Shown here one piece after another: positions 45,124-57,555 of a stretch of 64,000 nt of DNA. The first letter of the stretch is position 1, and each line of letters begins with the position of its first letter. Source of the stretch: Amorphophallus konjac (lineage: Eukaryota; Streptophyta; Magnoliopsida; Alismatales; Araceae). The DNA lies in the NCBI GenBank assembly GCA_022559845.1, contig CM040126.1:50586458-50650457 (forward strand), in the 5' to 3' direction. The notes beneath the pieces were generated by a model. That model saw only the letters and a list, made by a program, of their open reading frames with translations, was not told the origin of the DNA and made no database searches. Both the position numbers and the translations under genes were made by a program.

Positions 45124-47527
45124 ATGGCGGATCAGCGTCCGGATGTCGAAGAATGGGAGGGCGAGCCTGCGGTGAGGGCGACGGCTCCAAACTGCAGCGA
45201 ACTGGGGGAGGCAGAGGTGAAACGCCTGAAGAACCAGTTTCGTCTGCCCCACAAGTTTTTCTTCACCGCAACTGCCCCGCACGAGTCAAGCTTGGACTCT
45301 CGTACGGGCCACATCTGCACCTTTCTACTGTCGTGGAAGGGTGGCTTCTGCCATCCCTTCGAGCCCTTTGTTCTCAAACTTTTCAATTTCTTTCAGTTGG
45401 CGCCCGTACAGTTAGTAGCCAACTCTTATCTTCTTCTTTCCGCCTTTCGCATCCTCTGCTGTCAATGCGGAGTTCCTCCTTCCTTGGACCACTTTCACTA
45501 TTTTTTTGAGTTGAAGGGGCATCCCTCGGCCGGGAAGGGCTTCTATTTCATCCAGGAGAGGCGGAATAAGAGCTGTATTTCCTTGGCCGCGAAGGATTCT
45601 TCGCACAAGGGGTAGAAAACTCAGTTCTTCTGGGTGGGGATCCTCTCGGTGGAGGAGACTTGGAGATGTCCCGTAATCCCCAATTTTCATCCGAACATTC
45701 CTCCGAGGCAGGATGAGTTTTCTCCAGACGTGGAGGAGTACGCGATCATTTTGCTGAAGCGTCGTCAGTCCACGGAGGAGTTGGTTACTCCGGAGAACAT
45801 CGAGCGATGTCTTCTTGCGCGGCTGTAGTCGGCAGGTTCGGTCGCCATGAATCAGTTTCTTCTCCGGATGTTGAGACCATCTCCTTTTCCTGATCATATC
45901 TTTCTTCTGTGCAGACACCAGGCGGCCGGCTTTGGAGGAGTCCGCAGAGGTGATTGATCTCGGCGATGACTCGACTGCCGATGAGTCGGCTGCTCCCACG
46001 GGTCACTCCCGAGCCAGAGATAAGGGCAAGGGGGTAGCCCGGGGTGAATCTTCCGGGCCGCGGGGGTCCAAGCGCAAGGATCCCGTAGAGGGCATGATCC
46101 GGGCCGCCGTGAAGGCCAGGAGCGGGCCAAGAAGGTCGGGGTCGTTCTCGCAGTCGAAGGCGACCTTGCTGCGGCTCACCCCTCCGTTGAGCATGATGGG
46201 GCCGACCCTACTGGGCGAGCTCTCTCACCCGCCGAGCAAGAGGGGACCGAGGAGGTTGGGGCTGCCCCTACAGTCAGCGACGATCCTGGCTCGGCTCCCC
46301 CCTTCGGCCGGAGCCGAGGGGGCCGAGGCTGCTTCTGCGATTGGCAGTGGTGCTGGTTCGGCTCTCCCCTCGATAGGAGCCGAGGGGGCCGTAGACGAGG
46401 CAGGTGACGCTGGGACCATGACCGAGATTGGGGCGTTGACTGAGGTGGGCGACGCTTCTGGTGGCGGTGCAGGTGTCGAACCAGTCCAGGCTGGGGGGTC
46501 GCAAGGAAAGGCGACGCAGCCCCGACCGACCGAGGCACGAGGGGCGAACAAAGCCGCGGCTCGATCTGGGCCGTCCGGCGGGACGCCGACCGAAGAGGGG
46601 GTCTCTATTCCGGTGGCCTTGGAGAGGCTCGGCATCCATGGCCCTCTATATCAAATATGTCATGGTATAGTCACGAAGGTGAAGGGGGGAGATAGGCAGC
46701 ACTCCCCGTCCGTGGCCCTCGAGACGGTTATGGAGGGCGGCTTGGTCCTGGCCCAGATGGGGGCCACTCTGGCAGAAGCTTATGCTCGGTCGGAGTCAGA
46801 GCGAGCGAACCTGGCCTGGACCCTTGGTGGGTCTGACAGGAAGATGGCTCGGCTCGCTGAGGAGCGTGATGGGCTTCGACGTGAGCTTTCCTCAGTTAGG
46901 GAGCTGGCGCGGGCGAGCCAGGTGGGGGCTCGGGCATTGTCCGAGAAACTAGCTAGGGCCCTCGAATCGCTTGAGAGGAAGAGCATGCTTCTTGAAGAGG
47001 AGCGTGTTGCTCGCGTCGAGCTAGATGGCCGGTGGGAGGCCGAGCATGCCGAACTGGTGGACCGAGCAGAGGAAGCTGAGCGCCTTCGGCGGGAGGCCGA
47101 GGCAGATCAAGTTGAGGCGGAGGAGCGGGCGGCGGAGGCTGAGAAGCAGACGGCTGAGGTCGAGTGGAGGTTAGCCGAGGCGGAGCGGGAGAAGGCCGAG
47201 CTCGCTGGTAGGGTGGGATCGGCCGGGGCGGAGGTGCTCGAGCAGTACAAATGCTCAGAGGCCTACCGGGTCGACCTTAAGGAGGCTGCCCTCCCCTACT
47301 ACGAGTCAGCGCTTCGCCGAGGGATCCGCAAGGGGTTCAAACAAGGCTACCACCGAGCCGTCTCTTATGCCGAGGAGCAGGCATCCGAGATAATCGATTT
47401 CCCGTCCGGGCAATGCTATGACTCGGACTTGACATCCTCCGGCTCTTCTGCGTCGGAGGAAGAAGATCAGGGGGGCTCTTCGTCTGAGGGGTCGCCAACT
47501 CTGGATGCCTCGGGAGGGCGTAACTGA
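45124..47527 (+). pseudogene. PF04195-like plant retroelement gene with C-terminal coiled coil
   Basis: Exon 1 runs from ATG 45124 to about 45837 and encodes GHICTFLLSWKGGFCHPFEP, then KLFNFFQLAPVQLVANSYLLL and a CGVPPSLDHFHYFFELKG block. These are the hallmarks of the 'putative gypsy type transposon' family. One in-frame TAG (45613) sits where relatives usually have Trp. A stop at 45826 lies near an intron (about 45838-45914, AG acceptor at 45914). Exon 2 (45915-47527) encodes a nuclear-like basic patch (SKRKDP), an Ala/Gly/Pro-rich linker and a long coiled coil (about 46790-47260, many AEEA/ERL heptads). It ends in a Ser/Glu-rich tail with ASEIIDFPSGQCYDSDL. These proteins are encoded by large non-autonomous gypsy-type elements; their role is unknown. 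Confidence 0.7.
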
Positions 47528-48302
47528 GGCAGTTCCCACGCCGGTGGGGTCAGTGCCAGGGTCGATCGTCACCGAGGGTGCCGGGGGTAGATCGTATGAG
47601 CCTTCCACTTCCGAGCTTCAGGATGGGCCAGAGGCCTAATGTATCTGCTTTGCTTTCTCTTTTTGCATATCTTTTCCTTTTCCGAAGGAAAACTTTCCTT
47701 GTTGTGTAGGAAAAAGGTAAGGCAGTAGCATTATGATGAAGACTTAACTGTTTCGTATCGCCATTGCCGTATTTTGTTCAGCGTATCTGCAGTAGTTGGA
47801 AAGTGCCGATACTTTCTGCATGGATCTCGCCTGATGGTTGGGTGAGCGTCTGACAGGGTGTCTTTCCGTTCTCTCATGCTTTGAATGTTTGGCCGCTTCG
47901 TGTGTCCCGCTGGGGCGGAAACGAGAAGTTTGAGGTGACCGTTCGTAGGGAGAGGTCCCTTTGGCGTGTTTTCGAGGGGAGAATCATTTAAGGTAAATAG
48001 CCTCCCTTCGCCTATAAAAGGTCCGAAGGGCGTCCCTTCCTCTCCACCGCTTAGGATTTTCCCCGACAGTCTTTCCTAATTCTCTCTTCACGTAGCATTG
48101 TGCCATTATATTTGAAGCATGGAAGATGCTCCGGAAGATGAAGCTACCGATGACGGGGGGCAGAGAGTCCTTGCTGCTTCGGGTTTAAAGAGGGTTTGAC
48201 GATCGGCGGACAGATTTAAAGAGGGTTTGACGTGCGGAGGCATGTCGTCTTCTTTTTATCAGTTCCGGCGGTGCTTGCGGGGGAGCGGGATGGTGGATAG
48301 AT
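47528..48302 (+). other. Region after the PF04195-like gene, with a TATA promoter and cut ORF
   Basis: TATAAAA at 48013-48019 is followed by a CT-rich leader and ATG 48119 (MEDAPEDEATDDGG), an acidic 26-codon ORF ending at 48199. Element E2 starts at 48303, so whatever followed is displaced. It may be the U3/R of the same retroelement or a second transcription unit. Confidence 0.4.
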
Positions 48303-48452
48303 TGTTGAGCTATGATTTTGATGATAACTAAACTTAGTGTGTGTTGCTATGGTTTTGATGCTAACTAAATGGTTGATTGTTCATATTGATTGGTTGAATA
48401 TGATTGAGTTGAACATGTGCATTGAATGCTTCCTATGCATACTTTTCATGGA

Positions 48453-50483
48453 TGATGGGGACATCAGCGACAACCAGCTCACTTTGTGTTTGCATTTATG
48501 TCCTTTTGTATTTGTATGTACGCCCTTGTGATATATGCGTACACAATAGTAGGTCTTAGTGGGTTTATTTGCAAAAGGCCATTGGGTTTCTTTGCAAATA
48601 TGCTTGTAGGCCCTGAAGGGGCCCCCTCCCTCCTCCTTATTGGTCCACATGGACTCTTGGGTCCAAGGTGGCTGGTCCATGGTCCAAATTTGGACTTGGA
48701 CCATGAATTAAATAAAGAAGACAATTCCAAATTGTCCTCTTTAAGGGGGGGGCGGACCTATTAGTTTATTTGGGTTTAATGTGGTGTTCACACCACATCT
48801 CAACCCTCCATTCTTCAACCCTTGATCCAAGGGCTCATATTAGATTAGAACCCTTTCATATAAATACTTGTATTTTCTTATGGAAAGAATTAATGAAGAA
48901 GAAATTAGCATTTTGCCTCCTTGAAGCTTGTGCCCCTCTCCCCTCTCTCCCTGGTGTTCTTCCACCTCCAGCCCAGTTATAGAGTGAGATCCCTCCCCTC
49001 TTGATCCCCTCCAACTTCTGAAGCAGCTCCGGTGATCGCCGCCGCCGCCGTCTCGCCGCCGACGCGTCTTCACCAACGAATTCAGTTTTCTGTCCACTCT
49101 GGACAGACCTCTCTTCTCCGAATTGTCCCTCTCTCTTCCCTCATCTTCTGAAGCTCCAATTTTCAGGGTTGGTTCCCCTCTTGAACCCTTACCTCCACAA
49201 AAAATTTCAGGCAAAAATTCGTCCTTTAGATATTTTTAGATTTTCGTCCAAGTTCAAATTTCAGTTCTGTCCAGGTTCTGTCTACTGTTCATCAGTTCTG
49301 AGTCTACCTTGTTCGACCCATGTTTTGAATTTTTTTGGGGCTCTAAAAATTACTGAGACTTCTGTCCACATATGTCTACCACCACGAATTTTCTTAATTT
49401 TTGATAAGGTCTCTAGGTATTTTTCAAAATTCGTACCAGTTCCTGTGAGCAATTTTTCCACAGTGTCCCAGATCCGACCCAGGTCCACTCAAAAAATCCC
49501 ATAAAATCCATTTCCTATCCAAATAAAAAACCAAAACTAGTCCCGGTTTTCTATCTCAGAGATCTTCAACTTTTCTGAAGAACTCATCTCCATATTCCAA
49601 GGTCCTCCCACCGGTCAACGGTGATTTTCAGAGAAGTCAGAACCTGCCCCTGCAGTTCTGGCCTGTTTACAGCAAGGGTGTAAATTCCATAAGTCAGATA
49701 TACGTATCTGATTATTTTTTCTGAAGGCCCCTACGTCGAAGTATTTGGAGTCCTCTTTCCAACGGCGCCGAGCTCGTTGCATTCCGACGACGGGGTTGAT
49801 CACAGCAGCCGATCTCGCCGGACAGCGCGCGAGAAGACAGCAAGTGCAGACTTGTGGCCGGTTTCCCGCGAGCGTCGTCCGAGGGCCGCCCGGCGTCCGG
49901 CGGTCGTTCCAGCAACTCGCCATCCTAGGGGAGCGCTTCCCAAGTGTACCCACACCAGAGGAGGCATCAGGTCCCACAAGACCCCTCCGGTCCACACGTG
50001 GGCCCCACTAGCACGAGTACGCGCGAAGCCGAAGCCGTGCCCGGAAACCGCCCGTCAACCCGGAATTGGTCCTCCCGGGCCCCCTTGTGTCGCCCGTTAC
50101 CTCCCTGCGTGGAGTGGGCTTACTTGTATTGCTGTAATCTTAATGTATTAAGTTCCCGGGAGTACGAGTTTCGGCCGAGTGCCATCTTCGCCACGCCGAG
50201 CGCGTGGAGGTATCGTATTCGCTCCTTGCTTGGCATTCCGCTTATTTCTATATATGCTTGTTTATGCCGCTGCTAGAGAGCATGTGTAGGGTTACCTAGC
50301 TCGCTTTTAATTTATTATATCACTGCTGCGAGTGAGAGAGTGACCGTCCCGTGACCCGATCCGGGCACAATTGAGAGCCGACCATCCTAGCTCACTGCCG
50401 GTTGTTCAACCGCGCACATCCGACGCTTCCCTCGCTAAGGGACGACCGCTAGCTTATCGTGTCCATGGTCCCGTCCCGCATCA
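48453..50483 (+). mobile_element. Solo LTR related to gypsy 2
   Basis: It spans TGATGGGGACATCAGC to CCCGCATCA, 2,031 bp, flanked by ATGGA (48448-48452 and 50484-50488). The ends match the gypsy 2 LTR ends on the opposite strand and the length is almost the same, so it is the same or a sister family. A solo LTR results from recombination between the two LTRs of a full element. Confidence 0.85.
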
Positions 50484-50881
50484 ATGGAGCTTGGTTACAT
50501 GATGCATTCATGTTGGACATGCATATCTATGTATCTTGATCTTTAGTCAATCATGTTTTCAAAGCGTTCACTTGTATATGTGCATGGCTAAATTGCTCTC
50601 ATACTTTGCTCACTTGCATAGAAATAATTCTTCACCTTTAGCTTAAACCTTTTATGGTTCAAGTGTTTGTATGCACCTTGAACATGGGCTTTCATGTATG
50701 CATTTCATACATTCATCATCTTGATTATTAACCTAAAGTTCTAATCATTTTTATCATGGTTTTGTAGGTTAAATTCTTTGTATAATCCCTCCAAGATCAA
50801 AGAAGCTTGATGCCACACAGTTTGGAAGGGTTGCAATGGAGTTTGAGGGTGAAATCTTTAAGTCAGGAATTTCACTGTAGC

Positions 50882-51022
50882 CAGGTCGACACTGTAGCCA
50901 GGTCGACACTGTAGCGCGGTCGACCGCCAGGCCAATCCCGGTCGATCGGATTTCCCAGGGATCACCCGTTTGCAGTGTTTCTCAGTAGCGGTCGACCGCT
51001 AGAAAGTTCCGGTCGACCACCA
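50882..51022. repeat. GGTCGACC palindrome cluster in E2 LTR
   Basis: Two CAGGTCGACACTGTAG repeats are followed by GCGGTCGACCGC (50916-50927), CGGTCGATCGG, AGCGGTCGACCGCT (50987-51000, a 14-bp perfect palindrome) and CCGGTCGACC. They lie about 150-270 bp upstream of the TATA box. The same cluster is in the 3' LTR (about 58095-58240). Confidence 0.85.
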
Positions 51023-51162
51023 GCCCCGAGGCCTACTTTTGTTGACTTTTGGTTCAAGTTCTAATGGTGGTCTTTCCATCCATTTCTTTAATCCTTTTGC
51101 CCCCAATTACACCAGATTTCGTGGATCTGGTCTGGGGCTTGTCCAAGGGGCCTTTCAAGAGT

Positions 51163-51169
51163 TATATAA
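51163..51169 (+). promoter_or_regulatory. E2 LTR TATA box
   Basis: TATATAA, conserved at 58380-58386 in the 3' LTR. It lies 440 bp before the hairpin string. Confidence 0.55.
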
Positions 51170-51607
51170 CATCTCATTTGGAGCCATAACCCTAACCATC
51201 CAAGAGATCCAAGGGGAGGCTATCCAAGGAGGAGGAAGAGGGTACTGTAGCTCCGTGAACAGTACCTCGTGCAGCAACAATCTTCATCCAACTTCAAGCC
51301 ATTCAAGGTAGATCTGAAGCCAACATCCTCCAAGGAAAAGAAGCAAGCAAGGAAGCAAGGATTCAAAGGAAGATTGCTCAAAGAAGAAAGAAGAAGAAGC
51401 AAGCAAGCAAGCAAGTAGGCCATCCAAGGGGATTCAAGTGGAGATCAAGAGGAGGTGTTCAAGTGAAGATTGAAGATATGTTCAAGATCCGTAACATGCA
51501 TTCAAGGGGAACCCAAAACAGGAGTTTTCTAAACTAAGCCTCATCATATTTATGTTTTTGGGTATTGTATTTATGTTCATCATAAATTGAAGAATATGTG
51601 TGTGTGT

Positions 51608-51982
51608 GGATCGTGTTGGATCCGTGGTCGTGTGTGTGTGTTATTTTCCATTCGTGTGTGCGTAGATCTTCCTAGATCTACGTGTGTGTGTGTGGATCTC
51701 TTATATCCAGTTGTTTTAGTGTGTGGTTTGCTGCACTTGTCGCAGCATGTGTGTGTGGTAGTGATCCGGTTGTCGGATCGTGTTGGAGTTCATCTCCGTG
51801 TGTGTGTGTGTTGGAGCTTGTCTCCATGTGTAGTTTGGGGCGCGTCCCCGTGTGTGTGTGCAGGTGTCGTCCTGCGTGTGTGGCTAGAGCGTCGTCTCCG
51901 TTTGGGGATTTATCCCCGAGTGAAGCCTCACCGGGTTTGGTGAGGGGTGGACATAGGATTGCCGTCGTGCATCCGAATCACC
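51608..51982 (+). promoter_or_regulatory. String of ~13 RNA hairpins spaced by GTGTGTG in the E2 leader
   Basis: Arms (first/second start): GGATC 51608/51619, CGTAGATC 51661/51675, TGGAT 51693/51705, GCTGC 51730/51742, GATCCG 51763/51774, GGAG 51785/51794, GGAG 51813/51822, GGGG 51837/51846, GCAGG 51860/51871, GAG 51887/51896 (weak), GGGGA 51904/51913, CCTCACC 51926/51939. The last is GGTGG 51946/51978, enclosing GGAT/ATCC. GT runs of 7-10 bases separate most of them. The copy in the 3' LTR spans 58820-59196. Confidence 0.7.
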
Positions 51983-52271
51983 TTAAAAACCGTTGTGCAT
52001 TGTGCTTGTATTGTGTGGTTTGCTCCATTTCCTCTATCTCCATTCTACATAAACGTTAGTTTAAATTATTGTTCTAGTTTTATCTTCGTCTATCCTGCTT
52101 AATCTATATCTTATCATATAAAGTTCGTTAAATCCAATTTGTGTTCATATAACTTTGAATCTCCTAAATAGCTTTGTGTCACATATTTTATAAAAGGCCA
52201 AAAGTTTTCCTAAAATTGGTAATCACCCAATTCACCCCCCTCTTGGGTGTCATTGATCGCGGGACTTCAAT

Positions 52272-52282
52272 TGGTATCAGAG
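52272..52282 (+). promoter_or_regulatory. E2 primer-binding site
   Basis: TGGTATCAGAG, two bases after the LTR end, as in E1. Confidence 0.85.
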
Positions 52283-52330
52283 AAAAGGCTCTAATTTCAT
52301 AGATCTAACGATCTAGAGTGATCCAGATCA

Positions 52331-54011
52331 ATGACTACCATTATGTATACCTTGAATTCTCCACCGGTGTTTGATGGTTACAATTTTGATTTGTGGTTAG
52401 AAAGAATGCTCAGTTTAGTCAATTCATACGACCCTAAGCTATGGAAGCTTATCTCATATGGTCCTCATGAATTGCCTAAAGACAAAAATGTCTGGACTGA
52501 AAATCAAAGGCTTAAACATGATCAAAATCAGTTGACTTTAAAATTGTTCACTGCTGCAGTCAATTCTAATCAGTTTCTTTTGTCTCCCATTACAGTCCGC
52601 GAAGGACATCTTGGATGGTTTAACCAAAGTCCGGGAAGAGCATGAAGACCAATGCCTTGTGGCAGGCACAAGTGATCAAGGCAGTGATCAACAAATCGAA
52701 TCAAGCTCAAAGGTAAATTCCGATTCTGTTGATGATGAAGAAGTTAGCTATGAAGATTTGTTGATTGGATATGATGCTCTCGCTGAAAAATACGAGAAGT
52801 TAAAATCTGAAAATAAGAAATTGAGAAAAAGTGTTGAACAAAATAACCTTGTTTCCTCATGTAAGAAATGCTCACATTTAGAGGAAATGATTGAGGCTCA
52901 TATGTTTGACATTGAATTTCACAAAGATCAAATATGTTCCTTAAGAAATGAAAATAAGGACATGACTGCAAGACTGAATTCTATGGCCGATGATCAAACC
53001 TTGATAAATGAACTGATTCATGATGAAAAGCTTGTTTAAGAAAATGAGAAACTGAAGGAATTGAACAAGGCCATTTCTGAAAGATTGCTTGCTTTTGAAA
53101 AAGAAAAATTTGTGAATATTGATGAATCTGAAAAAGTTCATGCCTTGTTGCAAGAAATAGAAAGTCATAAAACCATCAATGTTACGTTATATGAACAAAT
53201 CAATTCGTGTGAAAATAAGATGGCGTCCTCTGAATTGCACATTTCATCTCTTGAAAAAGAAATTTCTGACTTGAATGGTTCATTGTCTAAATTTGTGAAT
53301 GGCCAAGAAAACTTGGATAAATTGCTGGGCATGAAAGTGAACTTTCAAAAAGAAGGGTTGGGTTTTAATCCAGAGAACAAAAAGAAATTTGAGAACAAGC
53401 TACACACTTCTTTTGTTCATACCGCTTGTGCACCCAGCACCTCCACATCTCACTCCCATGAACACACCATGTCAAGAACTCAATCAAATCTGAAAAAGAG
53501 TGTGGATGTCCAGAATGTGCATGCTAGAAATACTCATGTAAACTTCCATGCATCTAAGAAAATAAATGTCTCATGTCTTTACTGTGGAAAACTTGGACAC
53601 ATGATGCATGATTGTTTCATTATGAAGAATGATGATTTGAGAGCATGTAGAAATCAGGCTAGTTTGAAAAATCCAAAGAAAGCATTCACCACAAAACCTT
53701 CCATACATTGTAATCATTGTGGTAGAAAAGGTCACACAAAGTCACAATGCTGGTTACTCATGAAGAAAATGAGCTTTCACTCAACACGTCATGCTCACAT
53801 ACATAAACCAGTAGAGCCAATGAGAAAGAAAACTGTAATGCCACATGTTTCCTCACATCACTTTGGCAAATCTGGAAATGCTAAGTATGATTATTTTCTT
53901 GTGAAGAAAATTGATGATTGGAGTGTTGGTAAGAAGTGGAAGCCACGTGCCAAATATGCTGCTAACCCACAAGGACCCAAGATGGTTTGGGTACCTAAGA
54001 ATGTCAAATAA
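52331..54011 (+). pseudogene. E2 gag: copia-type head, coiled coil, zinc knuckles
   Basis: ATG 52331 opens a frame homologous to E1 gag: SPPVFDGYNFDLWLERML, then a frameshift near 52590, an acidic coiled coil (SYEDLLIGYDALAEKYEKL), a TAA at 53037, more coiled coil and LSKFVNGQENLDKLLG. Two knuckles are intact: CLYCGKLGHMMHDC (53572) and CNHCGRKGHTKSQC (53709). A third, near 53857 (HHFGKSGNAKYDYF), has lost its cysteines. The end, NPQGPKMVWVPK, is a word typical of the Sirevirus gag-pol junction and is the best evidence for that lineage. The frame stops at TAA 54009 and no pol follows. Confidence 0.85.
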
Positions 54012-57000
54012 GAAATCTGTTTTGCAGGTGTGCCATGGAGTGTAAAGTATGAAATCTGTTTTTAACAAGAGGGAAAAGTACATGAGCTAAGTGGCATAAG
54101 TCAGGTTGGAATAAAAATCAAAAATTAGATTTGAAGATCAGGTGATATCCCTCCTACTTTCTGTAATGACTCTGTCATGTTTTGACTTACTCTGAGTCAT
54201 ATAGTCATGTAATCTTGCATATGTCTGCACATGCATTTCATTCATAGTTGTTTGCATATTTGTGCATATATCACTTGCCATATAGCATCTTGTTGTAGGA
54301 AAGCTTGAAGATTCTTCAGATCATGACTTCACTACATATTTTGTGTTTGCATACACTCTTTCACGTACTGTCTTGCATAAGTTGAACATTATGAATTCCT
54401 GTCATAATGTATAGCAATCCTCCTGCCTTCATCATCCTTGACTACATAGTATAGCAATCCTCCTGCCTTCATCATCCTTGACTACATAGTATATCAAATG
54501 GTGAGAAGTGGAAGGGTAGGTTATGCCTATCTAAAAGCTATCACTACGCGTGAGGTGATCTTCGGATCTAAGTTCTTCGCATGGTACTATGAGTCATTTA
54601 CTCAAAAGGATACATATGGCATTGGACTATTACTGAACATCTTGCATTCATGCACACACTAAGGGGGAGGAACCACATTCATCATATGGGATTAATGTTT
54701 AGGTTCACACATGAGTCATGCATTGCATCTAGAGCTGTCTAGGGGATGTTGGTTGTTAAAATAAATTTGTCATGTCATTGTTAATCAATTTGAATCGAAA
54801 TTGACAAATCAACTCTGTTCTTCTTGAATGCAGATTACACTCCCAAAATCCAAGTGCTGATGGGCTGGCCATGACCGAGCTTGAATCAAATGAGGAATAC
54901 CTTGCAAGGATGAAAATGATAAAAATTTCCTCAATCCACCACCGGGAGATAGGAAGTGATCTTGATAGTATCCAAGACATGGTGTGAAAAGTGTGCATCT
55001 CTATTAACAAAGGATGGGTTCAATAAGTGAAAGACTTGGAAGAAAAAGGATTCTCAAGGCAAAGGTAAGAAAGTAAAATCTGAAATATCAACCTCTGCGA
55101 GGTTGGTGATCTTAGTAATTGAAGGCTTCCAATCTTGTCTCCTGAACTAAGGTAATTCATCCTTATCAACACACTCGAATTGAATTACATATCTGGTATA
55201 TCAAATGGCGTTTGTGAAAGAGTGGATTATATCCACTTGGAAGCATTCCCTATGCGTTGAGTTGGGTCTTTGGACTAAAATCTCTGCCTCGTACCAGATC
55301 TTGACTGGCTTGTGATTGATTGACTCTTGAATGAATCCTTGAGCTGAGTTATGAAAATTGAAAATATGCTTGTGATTAAATGATCCATACATTTGACTTT
55401 TGGATGAATTCACATTTCAAAACTTGTGAAAGACCTTTGAAAATATGTTTTTGAACAATTCTGAAATTCGGGTTGCTTTGCTTATTTTTGATCATTTATG
55501 CACCCTTATTCAAAAAGGTCATGTCATAAAGAATGGCTGTTGATTCATGAATAGAATGTGGTTGATCTCAATAAGATTGTTGTCACACTGGCTTGAAAAA
55601 TCAAAGCTCTCATCTTATTTTTGCATCTTGTCTTTCATTCTCATATAGTTATAGGTTGCATGCATCAGAATCCAATGCATTAGGTGCATTTAGTTCACTC
55701 AAATGAAAAACCAAAAACACACACCTTGCACCCATGTTAATTTTTGCATTGCATTAGAACTCATGCATCAGTCGCACTTAGTTCATTCTGTTAGCATCCA
55801 TTCAATTGGTATCAATTTATCCATTCAATTGGTATCAAATTGACATCACATTGCTCACATGCATGTCACAATGCATTTGCATAAACTCCAAATGTGTGCT
55901 TGTGTGTTATTATATGCTATTCACCCACATCCTTGAAATTTCTATGACCTTATGCCTTCTTGATAAATAATGTTGCAATTGAGTCATTATCGGTGTGCTT
56001 CATATTGTACACTTTGGGGGGAATAAAAGTGCATCTATTTAGGGGGAGTTATATTGTTATGTATTCATGATATTTTCGGTATACATGCTGAATCAAATTC
56101 GCACACTTCATGCACAAATGTGAAAATGAGTGTTAATGATAAGGATATATGAATTTCTTTTCAACCCTCTCGAGATGTTAAATTTACTGCATATATGTTG
56201 AAAAGACAATTGAGAAAAAAGCTGCCTACCCATCTTTGTTGAAAAATCTGAGATGAAAATGAAAGATAGAGCAATGCTCGGTCTCACTGAGTAAACTGGG
56301 CACATGTCACCTGAGACGTGATGTGGTTCATATCTGAAAAGTGTTGACTAGTATCTCTATTCAAAAAGAGGTGAAATGGTTCAATATTCTGAGTAACCAG
56401 GGATTCTGGCATGAGCTCCATGCGTCTACTCGTGTAAAAAGGAATTATTTGAACTTGATCACTCTTGAAAAATATATCTATCTTGAGTTGCAAAATGTTG
56501 CTGAAAACTCATTGTGGTAGAGCGTAGCCTCCAATACGTTGTTATCAAAAATTGAAGTGCAGTCTGTGAAATGTCTCATTGTGTTGATCTGAAAATCTGA
56601 ATATCCATACTGCAACTATCATTTTTCATGTTACTCACTTACACATCTGGAAATTTGATTCATTATGGATTCAGAAAATTGATTGACTACTTTAGCAATT
56701 GCATGTATCTCCTATATGATTGCATAATTTCCCATGTGCTACTCATGTGCACTCCGGTTGTCATGACTCTCTTGCATCTCTCCAATACCCATTCCCTTGT
56801 TATATATGTACGGGGGAGATTGCATGTATGTTTATATGTAACTGTTTGGTTGCATTGTATGCACTTCATGAGTCATCATCTGCATATACATAGTTTCATG
56901 CATTTCAAACTAAAATACAAAAATCAGAAATTTAAAAACCAAATAAAATTCTTTTGGTATGCCCTCATGCTCTTGCTTGTTGTGAAATTCTGCCATGGGA

Positions 57001-57541
57001 TCTAGATTTTGAATGCTATCATGCTGAACACCTCATCTTGTGAACATCTTGCTCCACTGGTTCATATCCTTAAGGTCAATCACCACCTTCAATTGGTTTC
57101 TATACATGCTTGACGGTATTTGCTTTGAATGGTGTCATTTTGTCTTGTGAGACTAATCACCAATTGAACTCATCTGATTGGAATCATGTTGATTTGTTCG
57201 TCCATGATTTTGCCCTTGCTTCTTCTGATTTGATAAGATGGGTTATTGCTATTTCAAAGGGAGATAAACTTGTTCTTCCTACTTTGGCTTCCACCAACTT
57301 GTTGATATTGTTGCTCATGTTACAGGGGAAGAAAGACTTGCCTTATCCCACTTTTTGATAATGTCAAAGGGGGAGAAAAAGATGATTCATGCTTGCCTTT
57401 GTGATGATTCTTGATTACCCCTGTCAGGAGAAAAAGATTCATGATTGCCATGTGTAAGGGGGAGAAGAACATGTTGTATCATCATTTAGTTTATCATCAT
57501 CACTAAGTTTGTCCTCATTCATCACTAAATTAGTCATCATC
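54012..57541 (+). other. E2 non-coding DNA between gag and 3' LTR
   Basis: About 3.5 kb without coding signal. It contains a 40-bp tandem duplication (54409-54488), two copies of the TATATCAAATGG module (54488-54590 and 55195-55300) and GGGGGAG tracts at about 54662, 56041, 56811, 57367 and 57456. Possible counterparts of the E1 twin hairpins lie near 56295-56330 and 56391-56450. Confidence 0.65.
54409..54488 (+). repeat. 40-bp tandem duplication
   Basis: Two identical 40-bp units start at 54409 and 54449 and contain ATAGCAATCCTCCTGCC. Confidence 0.9.
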
Positions 57542-57555
57542 AAAAAGGGGGAGAT
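57542..57555 (+). promoter_or_regulatory. E2 polypurine tract
   Basis: AAAAAGGGGGAGAT abuts the 3' LTR start TGTTGAGC. It is the same word as in E1 (30264). Confidence 0.85.

Larger units (their letters stand above)
48303..52269 (+). repeat. E2 5' LTR, interrupted by a solo LTR
   Basis: It is present as 48303-48452 and 50484-52269; the pieces align without gap to 57556-59312. It carries GGTCGAC palindromes, TATA at 51163 and the hairpin string. Confidence 0.85.

Noticed and set aside
46003..46639. Several GC-rich antisense ORFs
   Set aside because: They are shadows of the high-GC second exon of the PF04195-like gene.
51587..52059. ORFs rich in Val-Cys-Val in the E2 LTR
   Set aside because: They result from translation of GTGTGTG spacers; the inverted repeats explain the sequence better.
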